Assembly (NCBI GenBank): GCA_038049695.1
Contig: CP142452.1
Location: forward strand, 51,666,501 to 51,730,500
Direction of reading: 5' to 3'
DNA length: 64,000 nt
Origin: Cinnamomum chago
Taxonomy: Eukaryota > Streptophyta > Magnoliopsida > Laurales > Lauraceae
The translations under genes and the position numbers were made by a program. The notes beneath the pieces are model-generated. The model did not search any database, was not told the DNA's origin, and saw nothing but the letters and a program-made list of their open reading frames with translations. This document shows, in pieces, positions 10,473-20,871 of the stretch (position 1 is the first letter of the stretch; each line of letters starts with the position of its first letter).

Positions 10473-12346
10473 TGTTAGTAAACTTCTGAAACAAGACCAG
10501 ATCCATTAATAATCACAAGAATATAATGATTATAAATGGAAAAAAAAAAGCAATCTATGGGTTTGCCTTTTCAGATCGCTCAAGGGATATGACCCAGGCG
10601 ACGTGAGGAAGGCAAAAGCCATAGAGGGCACAATTGTTCTGATTGCAAGTATAGTGAGCCCCTAAATGAGCGTCCCAGTGACTGCTAGAAGCAATTGTAA
10701 ACCTAAATTCGACTTATCGCGAAGCAGGGTTTGCTTGAGATAAGAAGAATATAAGGTTGGAGTTTTACAAATGCGCCGGTCGCGAATACAGTAGACCCTG
10801 AAAAGGGCGTACTAGCACCGCTAGACACAAATGCTGGAGATCGCATCCATGAGATGGGATCCTCTAGTTTTTGAAATGTCAAAATGGATTCATCAAGGAG
10901 AGCATGTGGTATCCCGATCCAAAGACGGGCTCAACGATTTCCGCGAGCACCAGTACCCCGGAAGGAACCACAATTTCTCGGATCCGAATCCAAAATGACG
11001 AGAGTTTTTTTTTTTTTTTTGAAAGGCCAAGATCAGGTCCATCAAAGAGAGCAAATGATGTTCCAATCTGAACACGGGCTCAGCGGATAATCGCGAGCGC
11101 CAGTGCTCAGAAAGGAAGAGACCAAAATTTCTCAGATCTGAACCTAAAAATGACGAAAGCTTTTTTTTTTTTTTTTCTACGATTTTTTCTTTTCTTTTTT
11201 TTCTTTTTTTTTTTTTTTTTTTAAGATTTTTTTTTTTTTTTTTTTTTTTGAAAAGTTAGTTTTTTTTTTTTTTTACAATTTTTATTTAAAAGACAAGAGA
11301 GCACACATAGGCTTCCTAACCCGGTCTTATGAAATCACAATTGATAGAATTGCCACCAGGTAAGGGTAGGATTACTTAATGAACCCGTTTGGAGGACCCT
11401 TGCCTCGAACAGTCAGGCTGTCTCCACACTCTGGACAAGGCTTTTCTTGAATCAACCGAGATCAAAGAACGCAGTTGGTTTGTCCTTAGCGGTCTATGTC
11501 TTTCTTCTTTTTTTTTACTAGACTCATTGAAGAGAAACAATGATCCAAAACCTTAGTCGAACAGGCTCAACATTTCTGCAAGCGCGATGAACGATAGGAT
11601 AGGATCAAAACTTCTCAATTTTGAATCCAAAACGAAAAGAAGTTTGATTTTTTTTATTTTTTTTTTAAATTCTAATGAATTCATCAAAGAGAAACAATGA
11701 TCCAAAACCTTAGTGGAACAGGCTCAACATTTCTGCAAGCGCGATGAACGATAGGATATGATCAAAACTTCTCAATTTTGAATCCAAGGCAAAGAAGTTT
11801 GCTTTTTTTTTTTTTTTTTTTGAAATTGTTTTTTTTTTTTTTAAATTCTAATGAATTCATCAAAGAGAAACAATGATCCAAAACCTTAGTCGAACAGGCT
11901 CAACATTTCTACAAGCGCGATGAACGATAGGATAGGATCAAAACTTCTCAAATTTGAATCCAAGGCAAAGAAGTTTGCTTTTTTTTTTTTTTTTTTTTTT
12001 TTTTTGAAATCTCTAACAGACTCATCGAAGAGAAACAATGGCCCAATCCCCAATCCAAGCCGGTCTCAGCGGATAATCGCGAGCGCCAATGCCCAGAAAG
12101 GAAAGGATCAAAGTTTCTCAATTTTGAATCCAAAACGAGAAATCTGAACTTTTTTTTTTTTTTGAAAAGAGAAAGAATGGAAATAGATTGAAAGAATTTG
12201 ACATTTCCAAAAAAATCCCATCTCATGCGAAATCCAACATAGGCCACCAGCCAAAAGGTAGCCAAGGAATTCGGAAATGAAACATAAGCAAAGATATAAT
12301 ATGCGAATATTTCAATTCCAAGCATTCGGTGTTCTCAAGTAAACGG
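10473..12346 (-). other. Gypsy-1 5' leader with poly-T-linked tandem repeats
   Basis: This is the untranslated leader between the PBS and gag. No gene is seen. From about 10880 to 12160 it holds at least six diverged units of about 150-175 bp, each containing a word like CATCAAAGAGAAACAATGATCC's first 20 bases (at 11681, 11855 and 12013 most clearly), then AACAGGCTCAACATTTCTGC, and ending in T-tracts of 10 to 25. The T-tracts read as poly-A in the sense RNA. Confidence 0.75.
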
Positions 12347-12364
12347 GTCCCACCGGGTGTGCCA
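12347..12364 (-). other. Gypsy-1 primer-binding site (candidate)
   Basis: On the minus strand TGGCACACCCGGTGGGAC begins three bases after the LTR end (TCCATCA at 12368). TGG start, spacing and position fit a PBS. It is not the initiator-Met word used by the other families here; I cannot name the tRNA with certainty. Confidence 0.65.
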
Positions 12365-12637
12365 ACTTGATGGAACGCGCTCCAGGCCCCGGGCGCTACC
12401 GGGCGTCGGCGGACGTTGGAGTCCGTTTGGTCCAACCCTTTCGCCCCCGGAGGGCGGAGCGTGCATCAACGCTTTTGGGTGTTTGGGTGGGTGTGCCAGA
12501 TTTTCTATTTTACTTGGAATTGCAAGTGATGATCCGGAGATCAATCTTCACAAGTAAAAAAGGAAATCAACTTCTTTTCAAGTTTCCATTGCATATATAT
12601 TTAAGAAAAGAGACAGTTTTTTGATTTTGCCGTAAAA

Positions 12638-12708
12638 GGCGATTTTTTTGGCATTTATAGCCGATTTTTGGCGTTTATAGCCGATTTGTGGCGTTTATAG
12701 CCGATTTA
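12638..12708 (-). repeat. GGCGTTTATAGCCGATTT short tandem repeat
   Basis: Three to four units of 19-20 bp read GGCATTTATAGCCGATTTTT or GGCGTTTATAGCCGATTTGT. The same motif on the opposite strand makes up 48386-48700, linking Gypsy-1 to that fragment. Confidence 0.75.
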
Positions 12709-13218
12709 CAATTCTCATCAATAATGAAAGACAAGAGTTGTGGTTTTTTTGTTTCTTTAAAAAAAATACAAAATACAATGAAAAGAGAGAAAGGAAGAAT
12801 CTAACTTTTCAGGAGATTGTGGGAGGGACCCGTTTAGATTGACGGTCGCGAGTCATGTATGGACTCCGCCATCATCCATGCAAATGAGAACGTCGGATGC
12901 TTTGGATTCGCTTGGCTTGGCTATATCCTCAGATTTTTAGAGAACAAAGACCGATAGAAGGTCTTATGTTCAATAAAAAGCCGAGTAGAAGGGCTGAAGA
13001 GCCATGTCTAGCCATGTTGGATAGAAGGAGAGGTGGAACCTTGGGGGGGTGGCCCCCCAAGGGACTTCAATCACCTTGTAGTGTTGGTTGCTGCAGCAGA
13101 GTTTCTTCGTTCGCAAAGTGTCTGGATTTTCAGAGGCTTCAGATCTTCAGGCAATTTTCTGAGAATTTTTCTTGATCCTGAGAATTTTTCTTTTTCCGAA
13201 AACTTTGGACGTGACTCC

Positions 13219-13226
13219 TATTTATA
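13219..13226 (-). promoter_or_regulatory. Gypsy-1 LTR TATA box
   Basis: The minus strand reads GGCCTATAAATAGGAG. It is the best TATA word in the LTR and would place U3 at about 1.9 kb. Confidence 0.6.
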
Positions 13227-13612
13227 GGCCTTTAGGTAGCCTTTAGGAGTGATTTATGAGCCTTTATGGTAATAAAGCTCATTAAGGGAGGAGTTACAAG
13301 TTTAATTGTCTCTTGCTTTGTAACTCCTGCCCCTTGGATTTCATTGGCCGGAGGAGAGTGTAAGTCCATGGGGATCCGAACCCTAGAGGGGGGGTGAATA
13401 GGGTGAGCTTCTTTTATGACCAATTTTAACAATTTTAACTTCTTTAAAACAAACTAGTCATAAGTGATGATTATCAAACAATATGCGGAAGCTAATAAAA
13501 ACAATCACCACAAAGCAAGCACCATCACACAAGTATTTATAGTGGTTCGGCCTCAATGCCTACATCCACTACCGGCTTGTGATCCAACACCCCACCGGAT
13601 TTCCACTATTTA

Positions 13613-13735
13613 TGCTTTTCAATAGGCTAAGCAATAACCTTTACAATATGCTTTCCAAGGCTAAGCAATAACCTTACAATGATGTTTTTCAAGGCTTAAC
13701 ATCAACCTATACACTATGCTTTTAAAGGCTAAGCA
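13613..13735 (-). repeat. Four-unit tandem hairpin repeat in K LTR
   Basis: Written on the plus strand, stems are TGCTT 13613-13617/AAGCA 13629-13633, TGCTT 13649-13653/AAGCA 13663-13667, GATGTT 13681-13686/AACATC 13698-13703, and TGCTT 13717-13721/AAGCA 13731-13735. The loops share AGGCT. The third unit differs from the others in both arms by paired changes. Confidence 0.85.
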
Positions 13736-14025
13736 ATAACCTCTTCAACCACAAGGTTGGTTATCTCACTAATTAGTGTCTAACATACACTTGATGGAGA
13801 TTCTATTTAGCTCATTACAATGCCTCTTAAATAGGCGGATATGGAAGTGAAATACAAATACACACTCACACTATGAATGCAAAGATGAAAACAAATGAAG
13901 TGTGTGTGTGTGGTCCTCAATCATTTTGAAAATGAAAGCTCATAAATGTATGCCTAAGGCTTTTGAAAGTTTTAGCTCAAAAACATTTATGATTGAGGAT
14001 ATAATGCAATCACATGTTAAAAGTA

Positions 14026-14838
14026 ACAACTTGTTAATGATATCAAAGTTACACAAGTTGTATGAAATGGATTAGCTCTAAACATGTGATGCATAGGGAT
14101 GTCAATCAAATCACCAATGAAGCTCAAAACATAAAAATAGATTTGATTGAAAAGAGGGGACAAATCATATGTAATTATAAGGACAACTTGAAAATGATTT
14201 ACCTATCAAAGTGATGCAAGTTGTGAAACTTTAAAACAATAATACACATATGATTTGTAATGATGTTGAATCCAAAACATAAGATACATTTGAAAGAGAT
14301 TTTCTTATGATGGAAAAACAACAACCAATGATTCAACAAAGTATATGAATCATGTCACATATTTCATTAACATGATCTACTTAGATTTACCAAAGATAAA
14401 GTACTACTTTGATGAATCAATGGTGATGTATCCAAAACAATAGATCTATTCAAAATATAACACATGCTAAGGATACAACAAATCATAGATTAACATGTTA
14501 CAAAGATTTACCAATGATAAAACAAAACATGAAAACATATGATTTGTAAAGAAGTTGAATCCAAAACATAAGTTAGTTTTGAGAGAGATGTTCTTATGAT
14601 GGAAAACAACAATCAAAGATTCAACCAAGTATATGGATCATGTTACATATGATTTACCAAAGTTCTTTCATTAACATGATCTACTTTGATTTACCAATTC
14701 AAGTACTACTTGGATTGAATCATGTGATGTTGTATCCAAAACAATAAATCAACTCAAAACATAAAATATGTTAAGGACACAACACAAACATAGTTTAACA
14801 TGCTAGAAATGATTTACCAAAAATAAAACAAAAGCATG
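14026..14838 (-). repeat. Hairpins with GATTTACC loops in K LTR R/U5
   Basis: Perfect stems include ACAACTTGT 14026-14034/ACAAGTTGT 14053-14061, CAATCAAATC 14103-14112/GATTTGATTG 14140-14149, a 13-bp stem 14160-14172/14246-14258 enclosing CAACTTG 14184-14190/CAAGTTG 14217-14223, ATCATGTTA 14637-14645/TAACATGAT 14672-14680, and CATGCT 14799-14804/AGCATG 14833-14838. Several loops hold GATTTACC followed by an A-rich stretch. The same structures recur at 19330-20142 and, with changes, at 60731-61545. Confidence 0.8.
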
Positions 14839-15011
14839 CAAACATATGATTAAGAAAGGAAGAGCCTACTTGGTGGTTTAACTTCATTAATCCAAGCTTT
14901 AGCTTTCCTAATCTTCCCCTTCATCCCTTGGTTCTCTTCCCTTTTGATATGCCTCAAATCCTCTCAAGGAGGGGTTAAAAATTCCCAACTTTTGGTAAGG
15001 GAAAGAACTCA

Positions 15012-15018
15012 TTTTATA
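15012..15018 (-). promoter_or_regulatory. TATA box of K LTR
   Basis: The minus strand reads GGCTATAAAATGAG. It is conserved in position with the TATA words of the other K LTRs (the twin LTR has it at 20316-20322). It places all hairpin arrays within the transcribed part. Confidence 0.7.
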
Positions 15019-15047
15019 GCCAAAAAGGTCCAACGGCTATATCCTCG

Positions 15048-15184
15048 GTCGACCGGCACACAGGCCTCGGTCGACCGGGAAGGCACAACGGTCAGATTTC
15101 TGACCGTTGGAGGTTTCAGTGCAAAAATGCAGTTTTTACCTCCAGTTGTCTCGGTCGACCGAGACCTGTGTCTCGGTCGACCGG
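15048..15184. repeat. GC-rich palindrome cluster, CGGTCGACCG type (K LTR)
   Basis: Four CGGTCGACCG words lie just upstream of the TATA box in sense orientation. The twin LTR has the same cluster at 20352-20488. Confidence 0.85.
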
Positions 15185-15569
15185 CGACACTGCCGGGACT
15201 CCCCCCTATTTGCAAAAAATGCAACTTTTGCATATTTGAAGGTTTTTCTTTGGGGGACCTTTTGGCCACTAAATCAAGCTTGGAAAACATGTTTTAAAGA
15301 TTTTAAAGGTTTTTAAAACATGACATAAAAAGCCTAAAAAGTTTCAAAACTTTTAAAACAAAGGCTTGCTTGATTTCTTGAAAACTCTTTTCTAAAACAA
15401 ATGCATCCAAGATTTAAAAAACAAATCATGCATAAAGCAAGATCTTAAAAACAATGCATGAATAAATCAAGATTTCAAGTTTACTTTAAAACCAATGCAA
15501 GTGTGTAAAACAAATGATGCTAGAATGATATGCATCCATCAAATTGCAATCTAGAAAATTCCTAACAAT

Positions 15570-15579
15570 CTCCCCCTTT
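15570..15579 (-). other. K polypurine tract
   Basis: The minus strand reads AAAGGGGGAGAT directly before the LTR start TGTTAG. It would prime plus-strand cDNA synthesis. Similar tracts occur at about 15800, 15875 and 15932. Confidence 0.85.
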
Positions 15580-16316
15580 GCAATTTGATGGCAAACACAC
15601 TCACCACTGACAATACACACTTAGTCTTCAGCTCCCCCTCAGCTGGACAAGGCTTGAAATCTTCTTGGATGCTTCTTCTCATAGCTTGGGCTCTTGGACT
15701 TCAATCTTCATGATGCTTGGAGCTTGATCAACCTTCAAGCTTTCTTTCTTCATGGCCAAGCATCTTCTTTAGCTCCAAGCTTTCTTTCTTCTATTTACTC
15801 TCCCCCTTTGACCATGCCTCTTTCTCCCTTTGGCAAGGTATGTATTCTCTCCCTTTGTAGAAGATCATACACAACTCTCCCCTTTGGAAGCTTGGACTTT
15901 CTCTTCACCCTTTTGAGAACTTGCATAATTTCTCCCCCTTTGCCATTAAATTGCAAAGGTACCTACACACATGAAACAAAGAAAATACCTTTAGTAGCAC
16001 CTGTTAACAAATGAAATCGAAAATGAAATACATAACAGGCTATCATGTGAGGTAGTAGTCTCTAAGGGCTCAAGGGCAATCCAAGGGTCAATTTGATCAT
16101 AACTAATACTTCCTATGAAGGTTTACACTCCCCCTCAATCCATTCTCTTCTTTTGTCAAGCTTTTGACAAGATATAACTATTAGATTCAAGAAGTATATG
16201 GTTTATCCAAGTGAGGGTCAACTTCAAGGAAAGGATTAGATTCATTTAACTATCAAGCTCATATGATCAAATTGCCAAAAGAAAGCAAGGTCTATGGGAA
16301 AAGCCATCATGGATAT

Positions 16317-18514
16317 CAATTGGAAAGACAAAGAATACCAATTGAGATTTAGGATATGACTATTTAAATCAATCACTCTAAAATGGATTTAAAAATATAC
16401 CTATTAGGAAAAATCCAAATTAGAGCTATCCATGATACAATGGGGTTTATTAAACATAGCATCAAATAATCTAACTATTGAAAATCATATGCTATGTAAG
16501 TTTTGAACTCATTTCATTCAATCAATAAATATGACTATTAAAGTGCATGAAAGAGTGAAATGAAATTCAATCATGAAGCCAACCTCAAATAATAACCAAC
16601 CAATATTATTAACACATAAACATGGTGGTCATGAGATTTACCTATGAGAGCAAAGAGAGGTGGCAACAAGAGCATAATGATGCTAATGGTGTGTGACATG
16701 GAACAACCATATTACTTATCAAGTTCAATCCAATGCACACAAGATTTATCACATTCACAAGAAATCAAATCAATCAAACATTATACCAATTGAAACTAAT
16801 TGAATTTGATAACATGATAAAGAGCAAGAATGTGACAAAAATCCATCAAGCATCATAAATGCATATTCATCACTTTTAAAGATATAACTAAAGAGCATAG
16901 TGATGAACAAGAGAAATTGCAATGCAAAAAGATATGACTTGGTAAAGCATGCAATTTCCAAAGTGTCTAAATCATATGAATTCAACATCTAAGATATCCA
17001 TCAAACATATAGAAATATGAGAAATGGGTTTCAAAGAGTTTCATATGATTAAGAACACTACTTATGAAGTTGAAACATGTATAAGAATGAAATCACCTAG
17101 AGAATACACATGAATCAACATCATAACCATCCAAATAGAAATGACTATAAAAGCATAGAGGATGGATTTTAGTTCTAGTATGGTTTCTACAAATGTAATA
17201 AATAACACAACCATACATAGAACACTTTGACATTTGCATAGAGAGGATCTATCAACACTCAAGATCTAACTCATACCAATCATCAATAAAGAATATAACT
17301 TTTGAAAGCACAAGAAGGTATGAAGTGAGAGAGACATCATGGATCACATAAAGATGAAGATGGACCACATAAATGGATATACCTATTAAGAATAATGGTT
17401 TAATTCCAATTCATCTAAAATGATCCATTAAGCTATCATGTAACATCTCCACTCTTAGCAAGTGTACTATGCTTACAATGCAATGGAAAAGGATATGTGG
17501 TTTAAACCAAATGAACTTAGCACATAAAATCACATATGTACTTAAAAAGCTCAAATACAAGATTTTACTATAAAGCACATAAACAATCATCAAAATGCAT
17601 TAATGAGAATATACCAAGTTAGGCACAAACATGCAAATCAATGAAACATATCCAACCATGCAATGTAAGACAACAAAATCAATTTGCATAAAGAATGTAA
17701 CTTAATGAGCAAAGATGCAAATTGTTTGTAACAACTATTTCCTTCCAAAAGATATAATCATAATTAGGCACAAGGAAATAGATTCAAGGAAAATGTTTCT
17801 ATAAATATAACTAATAAAGCTTAGAACATTTTCCAAAGTTTCTCAAATCACTTCAACATTTGAAATTCCAACAAGGAATCAATTATAGAATTAAGAGCAA
17901 GTGAATTTGAAAAACAAGAAGTGTACTATTATAAAATTTTCAATTTTTGAAACAATAGTCACTCACAAATTTTCCATATCAAAAGATATAACTTATAAAT
18001 CAATGGAAAACTAAAGTTGCTTCAAATCATTTGATTTCCAAAAAGGATATAACTATGACAATCATCAAATGATTTTCCAACATCAATTGATCATGAAAAA
18101 CTAGCTATGAAAGCATTTGTAATCACAATCAATTGATCATGAATAGATATGCACTACAAGAGATATAACTATATGATCAAAATGCAAATCCATCATGAAA
18201 GTATTGCAATCAAAGGATTTTGAAAACCATGAGATATAACTTTAAAAGTTCATGAAGACAAAATCAAATGATCACAAAGAAACATTGCATTTTAAAAGAT
18301 GTGACTCTAAAGAAACAAAATGCAAATGTACTATGACCAACAAATAGATATAACTAAAAAGCATAAGTTGGTCTAGGGGTATCAAGGCCTTAAGGTTACT
18401 CAAATAGTCTACCTTTGAAAATACACCTAAGGTCTTGAAAAGGTGTCCTTGAGAGATTACTTTGAGGACTCACCAACTCTAGAAGATATAACTTAGAAAA
18501 GTCTTAGAGTGGTG
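16317..18514 (-). repeat. Array of at least 17 hairpins with constant loop and variable stem
   Basis: Plus-strand stems and positions: CAATTGG 16317/16338; GATTTA 16346/16365; TGGATTT 16384/16411; CATAGCAT 16455/16489; CATTTCA 16510/16556; TCACATTC 16749/16828; TTCATCACT 16866/16899; GAAATTGCA 16913/16950; CCATCC 17127/17160; CATACC 17272/17317; CAATTTGCAT 17680/17715; TATTTCCTT 17736/17772; GGAAAATGTT 17788/17825; TTTTCCAT 17970/18003; AAATCATTTGA 18024/18065; GATTTTG 18216/18259; TTGCATTTT 18285/18317; GACCAAC 18335/18367; CACCAACTCTA 18471/18505 (one bulge). Nearly all loops contain a variant of GATATAACTA followed by AAAGCA. Stems of different units are unrelated to one another. Confidence 0.85.
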
Positions 18515-18648
18515 CAATGAGGCAAGGGGAAAAATCATTTTCAAACATAGTGGAAATCTTTAAAAAGATATGCAATAAATCACAACACTAGGGTCCAAAT
18601 CTAGCAAGGATCAACTCCGGGTTGTTAAGCCCTAAAATGGAGTAACCC

Positions 18649-18660
18649 GCTCTGATACCA
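18649..18660 (-). other. K primer-binding site (initiator-Met tRNA)
   Basis: The minus strand reads TGGTATCAGAGC, the usual complement of plant initiator-Met tRNA, two bases from the LTR end at 18663. Confidence 0.95.
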
Positions 18661-18662
18661 CT

Positions 18663-20871
18663 TGTAAGTCCATGGGGATCCGAACCCTAGAGGGGGGGTG
18701 AATAGGGTGAGCTTCTTTTATGACCAATTTTAACAATTTTAACTTCTTTAAAACAAACTAGTCATAAGTGATGATTATCAAACAATATGCGGAAGCTAAT
18801 AAAAACAATCACCACAAAGCAAGCACCATCACACAAGTATTTATAGTGGTTCGGCCTCAATGCCTACATCCACTACCGGCTTGTGATCCAACACCCCACC
18901 GGATTTCCACTATTTATGCTTTTCAATAGGCTAAGCAATAACCTTTACAATATGCTTTCCAAGGCTAAGCAATAACCTTACAATGATGTTTTTCAAGGCT
19001 TAACATCAACCTATACACTATGCTTTTAAAGGCTAAGCAATAACCTCTTCAACCACAAGGTTGGTTATCTCACTAATTAGTGTCTAACATACACTTGATG
19101 GAGATTCTATTTAGCTCATTACAATGCCTCTTAAATAGGCGGATATGGAAGTGAAATACAAATACACACTCACACTATGAATGCAAAGATGAAAACAAAT
19201 GAAGTGTGTGTGTGTGGTCCTCAATCATTTTGAAAATGAAAGCTCATAAATGTATGCCTAAGGCTTTTGAAAGTTTTAGCTCAAAAACATTTATGATTGA
19301 GGATATAATGCAATCACATGTTAAAAGTAACAACTTGTTAATGATATCAAAGTTACACAAGTTGTATGAAATGGATTAGCTCTAAACATGTGATGCATAG
19401 GGATGTCAATCAAATCACCAATGAAGCTCAAAACATAAAAATAGATTTGATTGAAAAGAGGGGACAAATCATATGTAATTATAAGGACAACTTGAAAATG
19501 ATTTACCTATCAAAGTGATGCAAGTTGTGAAACTTTAAAACAATAATACACATATGATTTGTAATGATGTTGAATCCAAAACATAAGATACATTTGAAAG
19601 AGATTTTCTTATGATGGAAAAACAACAACCAATGATTCAACAAAGTATATGAATCATGTCACATATTTCATTAACATGATCTACTTAGATTTACCAAAGA
19701 TAAAGTACTACTTTGATGAATCAATGGTGATGTATCCAAAACAATAGATCTATTCAAAATATAACACATGCTAAGGATACAACAAATCATAGATTAACAT
19801 GTTACAAAGATTTACCAATGATAAAACAAAACATGAAAACATATGATTTGTAAAGAAGTTGAATCCAAAACATAAGTTAGTTTTGAGAGAGATGTTCTTA
19901 TGATGGAAAACAACAATCAAAGATTCAACCAAGTATATGGATCATGTTACATATGATTTACCAAAGTTCTTTCATTAACATGATCTACTTTGATTTACCA
20001 ATTCAAGTACTACTTGGATTGAATCATGTGATGTTGTATCCAAAACAATAAATCAACTCAAAACATAAAATATGTTAAGGACACAACACAAACATAGTTT
20101 AACATGCTAGAAATGATTTACCAAAAATAAAACAAAAGCATGCAAACATATGATTAAGAAAGGAAGAGCCTACTTGGTGGTTTAACTTCATTAATCCAAG
20201 CTTTAGCTTTCCTAATCTTCCCCTTCATCCCTTGGTTCTCTTCCCTTTTGATATGCCTCAAATCCTCTCAAGGAGGGGTTAAAAATTCCCAACTTTTGGT
20301 AAGGGAAAGAACTCATTTTATAGCCAAAAAGGTCCAACGGCTATATCCTCGGTCGACCGGCACACAGGCCTCGGTCGACCGGGAAGGCACAACGGTCAGA
20401 TTTCTGACCGTTGGAGGTTTCAGTGCAAAAATGCAGTTTTTACCTCCAGTTGTCTCGGTCGACCGAGACCTGTGTCTCGGTCGACCGGCGACACTGCCGG
20501 GACTCCCCCCTATTTGCAAAAAATGCAACTTTTGCATATTTGAAGGTTTTTCTTTGGGGGACCTTTTGGCCACTAAATCAAGCTTGGAAAACATGTTTTA
20601 AAGATTTTAAAGGTTTTTAAAACATGACATAAAAAGCCTAAAAAGTTTCAAAACTTTTAAAACAAAGGCTTGCTTGATTTCTTGAAAACTCTTTTCTAAA
20701 ACAAATGCATCCAAGATTTAAAAAACAAATCATGCATAAAGCAAGATCTTAAAAACAATGCATGAATAAATCAAGATTTCAAGTTTACTTTAAAACCAAT
20801 GCAAGTGTGTAAAACAAATGATGCTAGAATGATATGCATCCATCAAATTGCAATCTAGAAAATTCCTAACA
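18663..20871 (-). mobile_element. K element 5' LTR
   Basis: It has the same length as the 3' LTR and is offset by 5,304 bp, with no mismatch seen. It carries the same palindromes (20352-20488), TATA box and hairpins. Confidence 0.95.

Larger units (their letters stand above)
12368..13358 (-). mobile_element. Gypsy-1 5' LTR, 3' segment (R/U5 side)
   Basis: This is the part of the 5' LTR nearest the PBS. It continues at 20872-22646 after the K element inserted in it; without K and one target copy the LTR would be about 2.76 kb. It contains a TATA word (13219-13226) and short GGCGTTTATAGCCGATTT repeats. No coding sequence is seen. Confidence 0.85.
13359..15567 (-). mobile_element. K element 3' LTR
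   Basis: In sense orientation U3 spans 15567 to about 14985, with palindromes (15048-15184), a strong hairpin AACGGTCAG/CTGACCGTT (15087-15108) and the TATA box. About 1.6 kb of R/U5 follows and holds the hairpin structures listed separately. Short frames in it on either strand are repeat-derived. Confidence 0.95.
15568..18662 (-). other. K internal domain, non-coding
   Basis: No frame over about 110 codons exists, and none resembles gag, protease, RT or integrase. The first 400 bp next to the PPT is C/T-rich with repeated CTCCCCCTTTG words. The remainder is AT-rich and is dominated by the hairpin array. Its uniform structure rather than random decay suggests the RNA itself is what is kept. 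Confidence 0.8.

Noticed and set aside
14944-15297. Pairs of identical open frames at 14944-15297 and 20248-20601
   Set aside because: They are the same LTR sequence twice, spanning the promoter palindromes; not coding.
16317-18514. CRISPR-like array (regular repeated word with variable intervening sequence)
   Set aside because: The intervening sequences are inverted-complementary arms rather than spacers, unit length varies, and the setting is a plant LTR retrotransposon.
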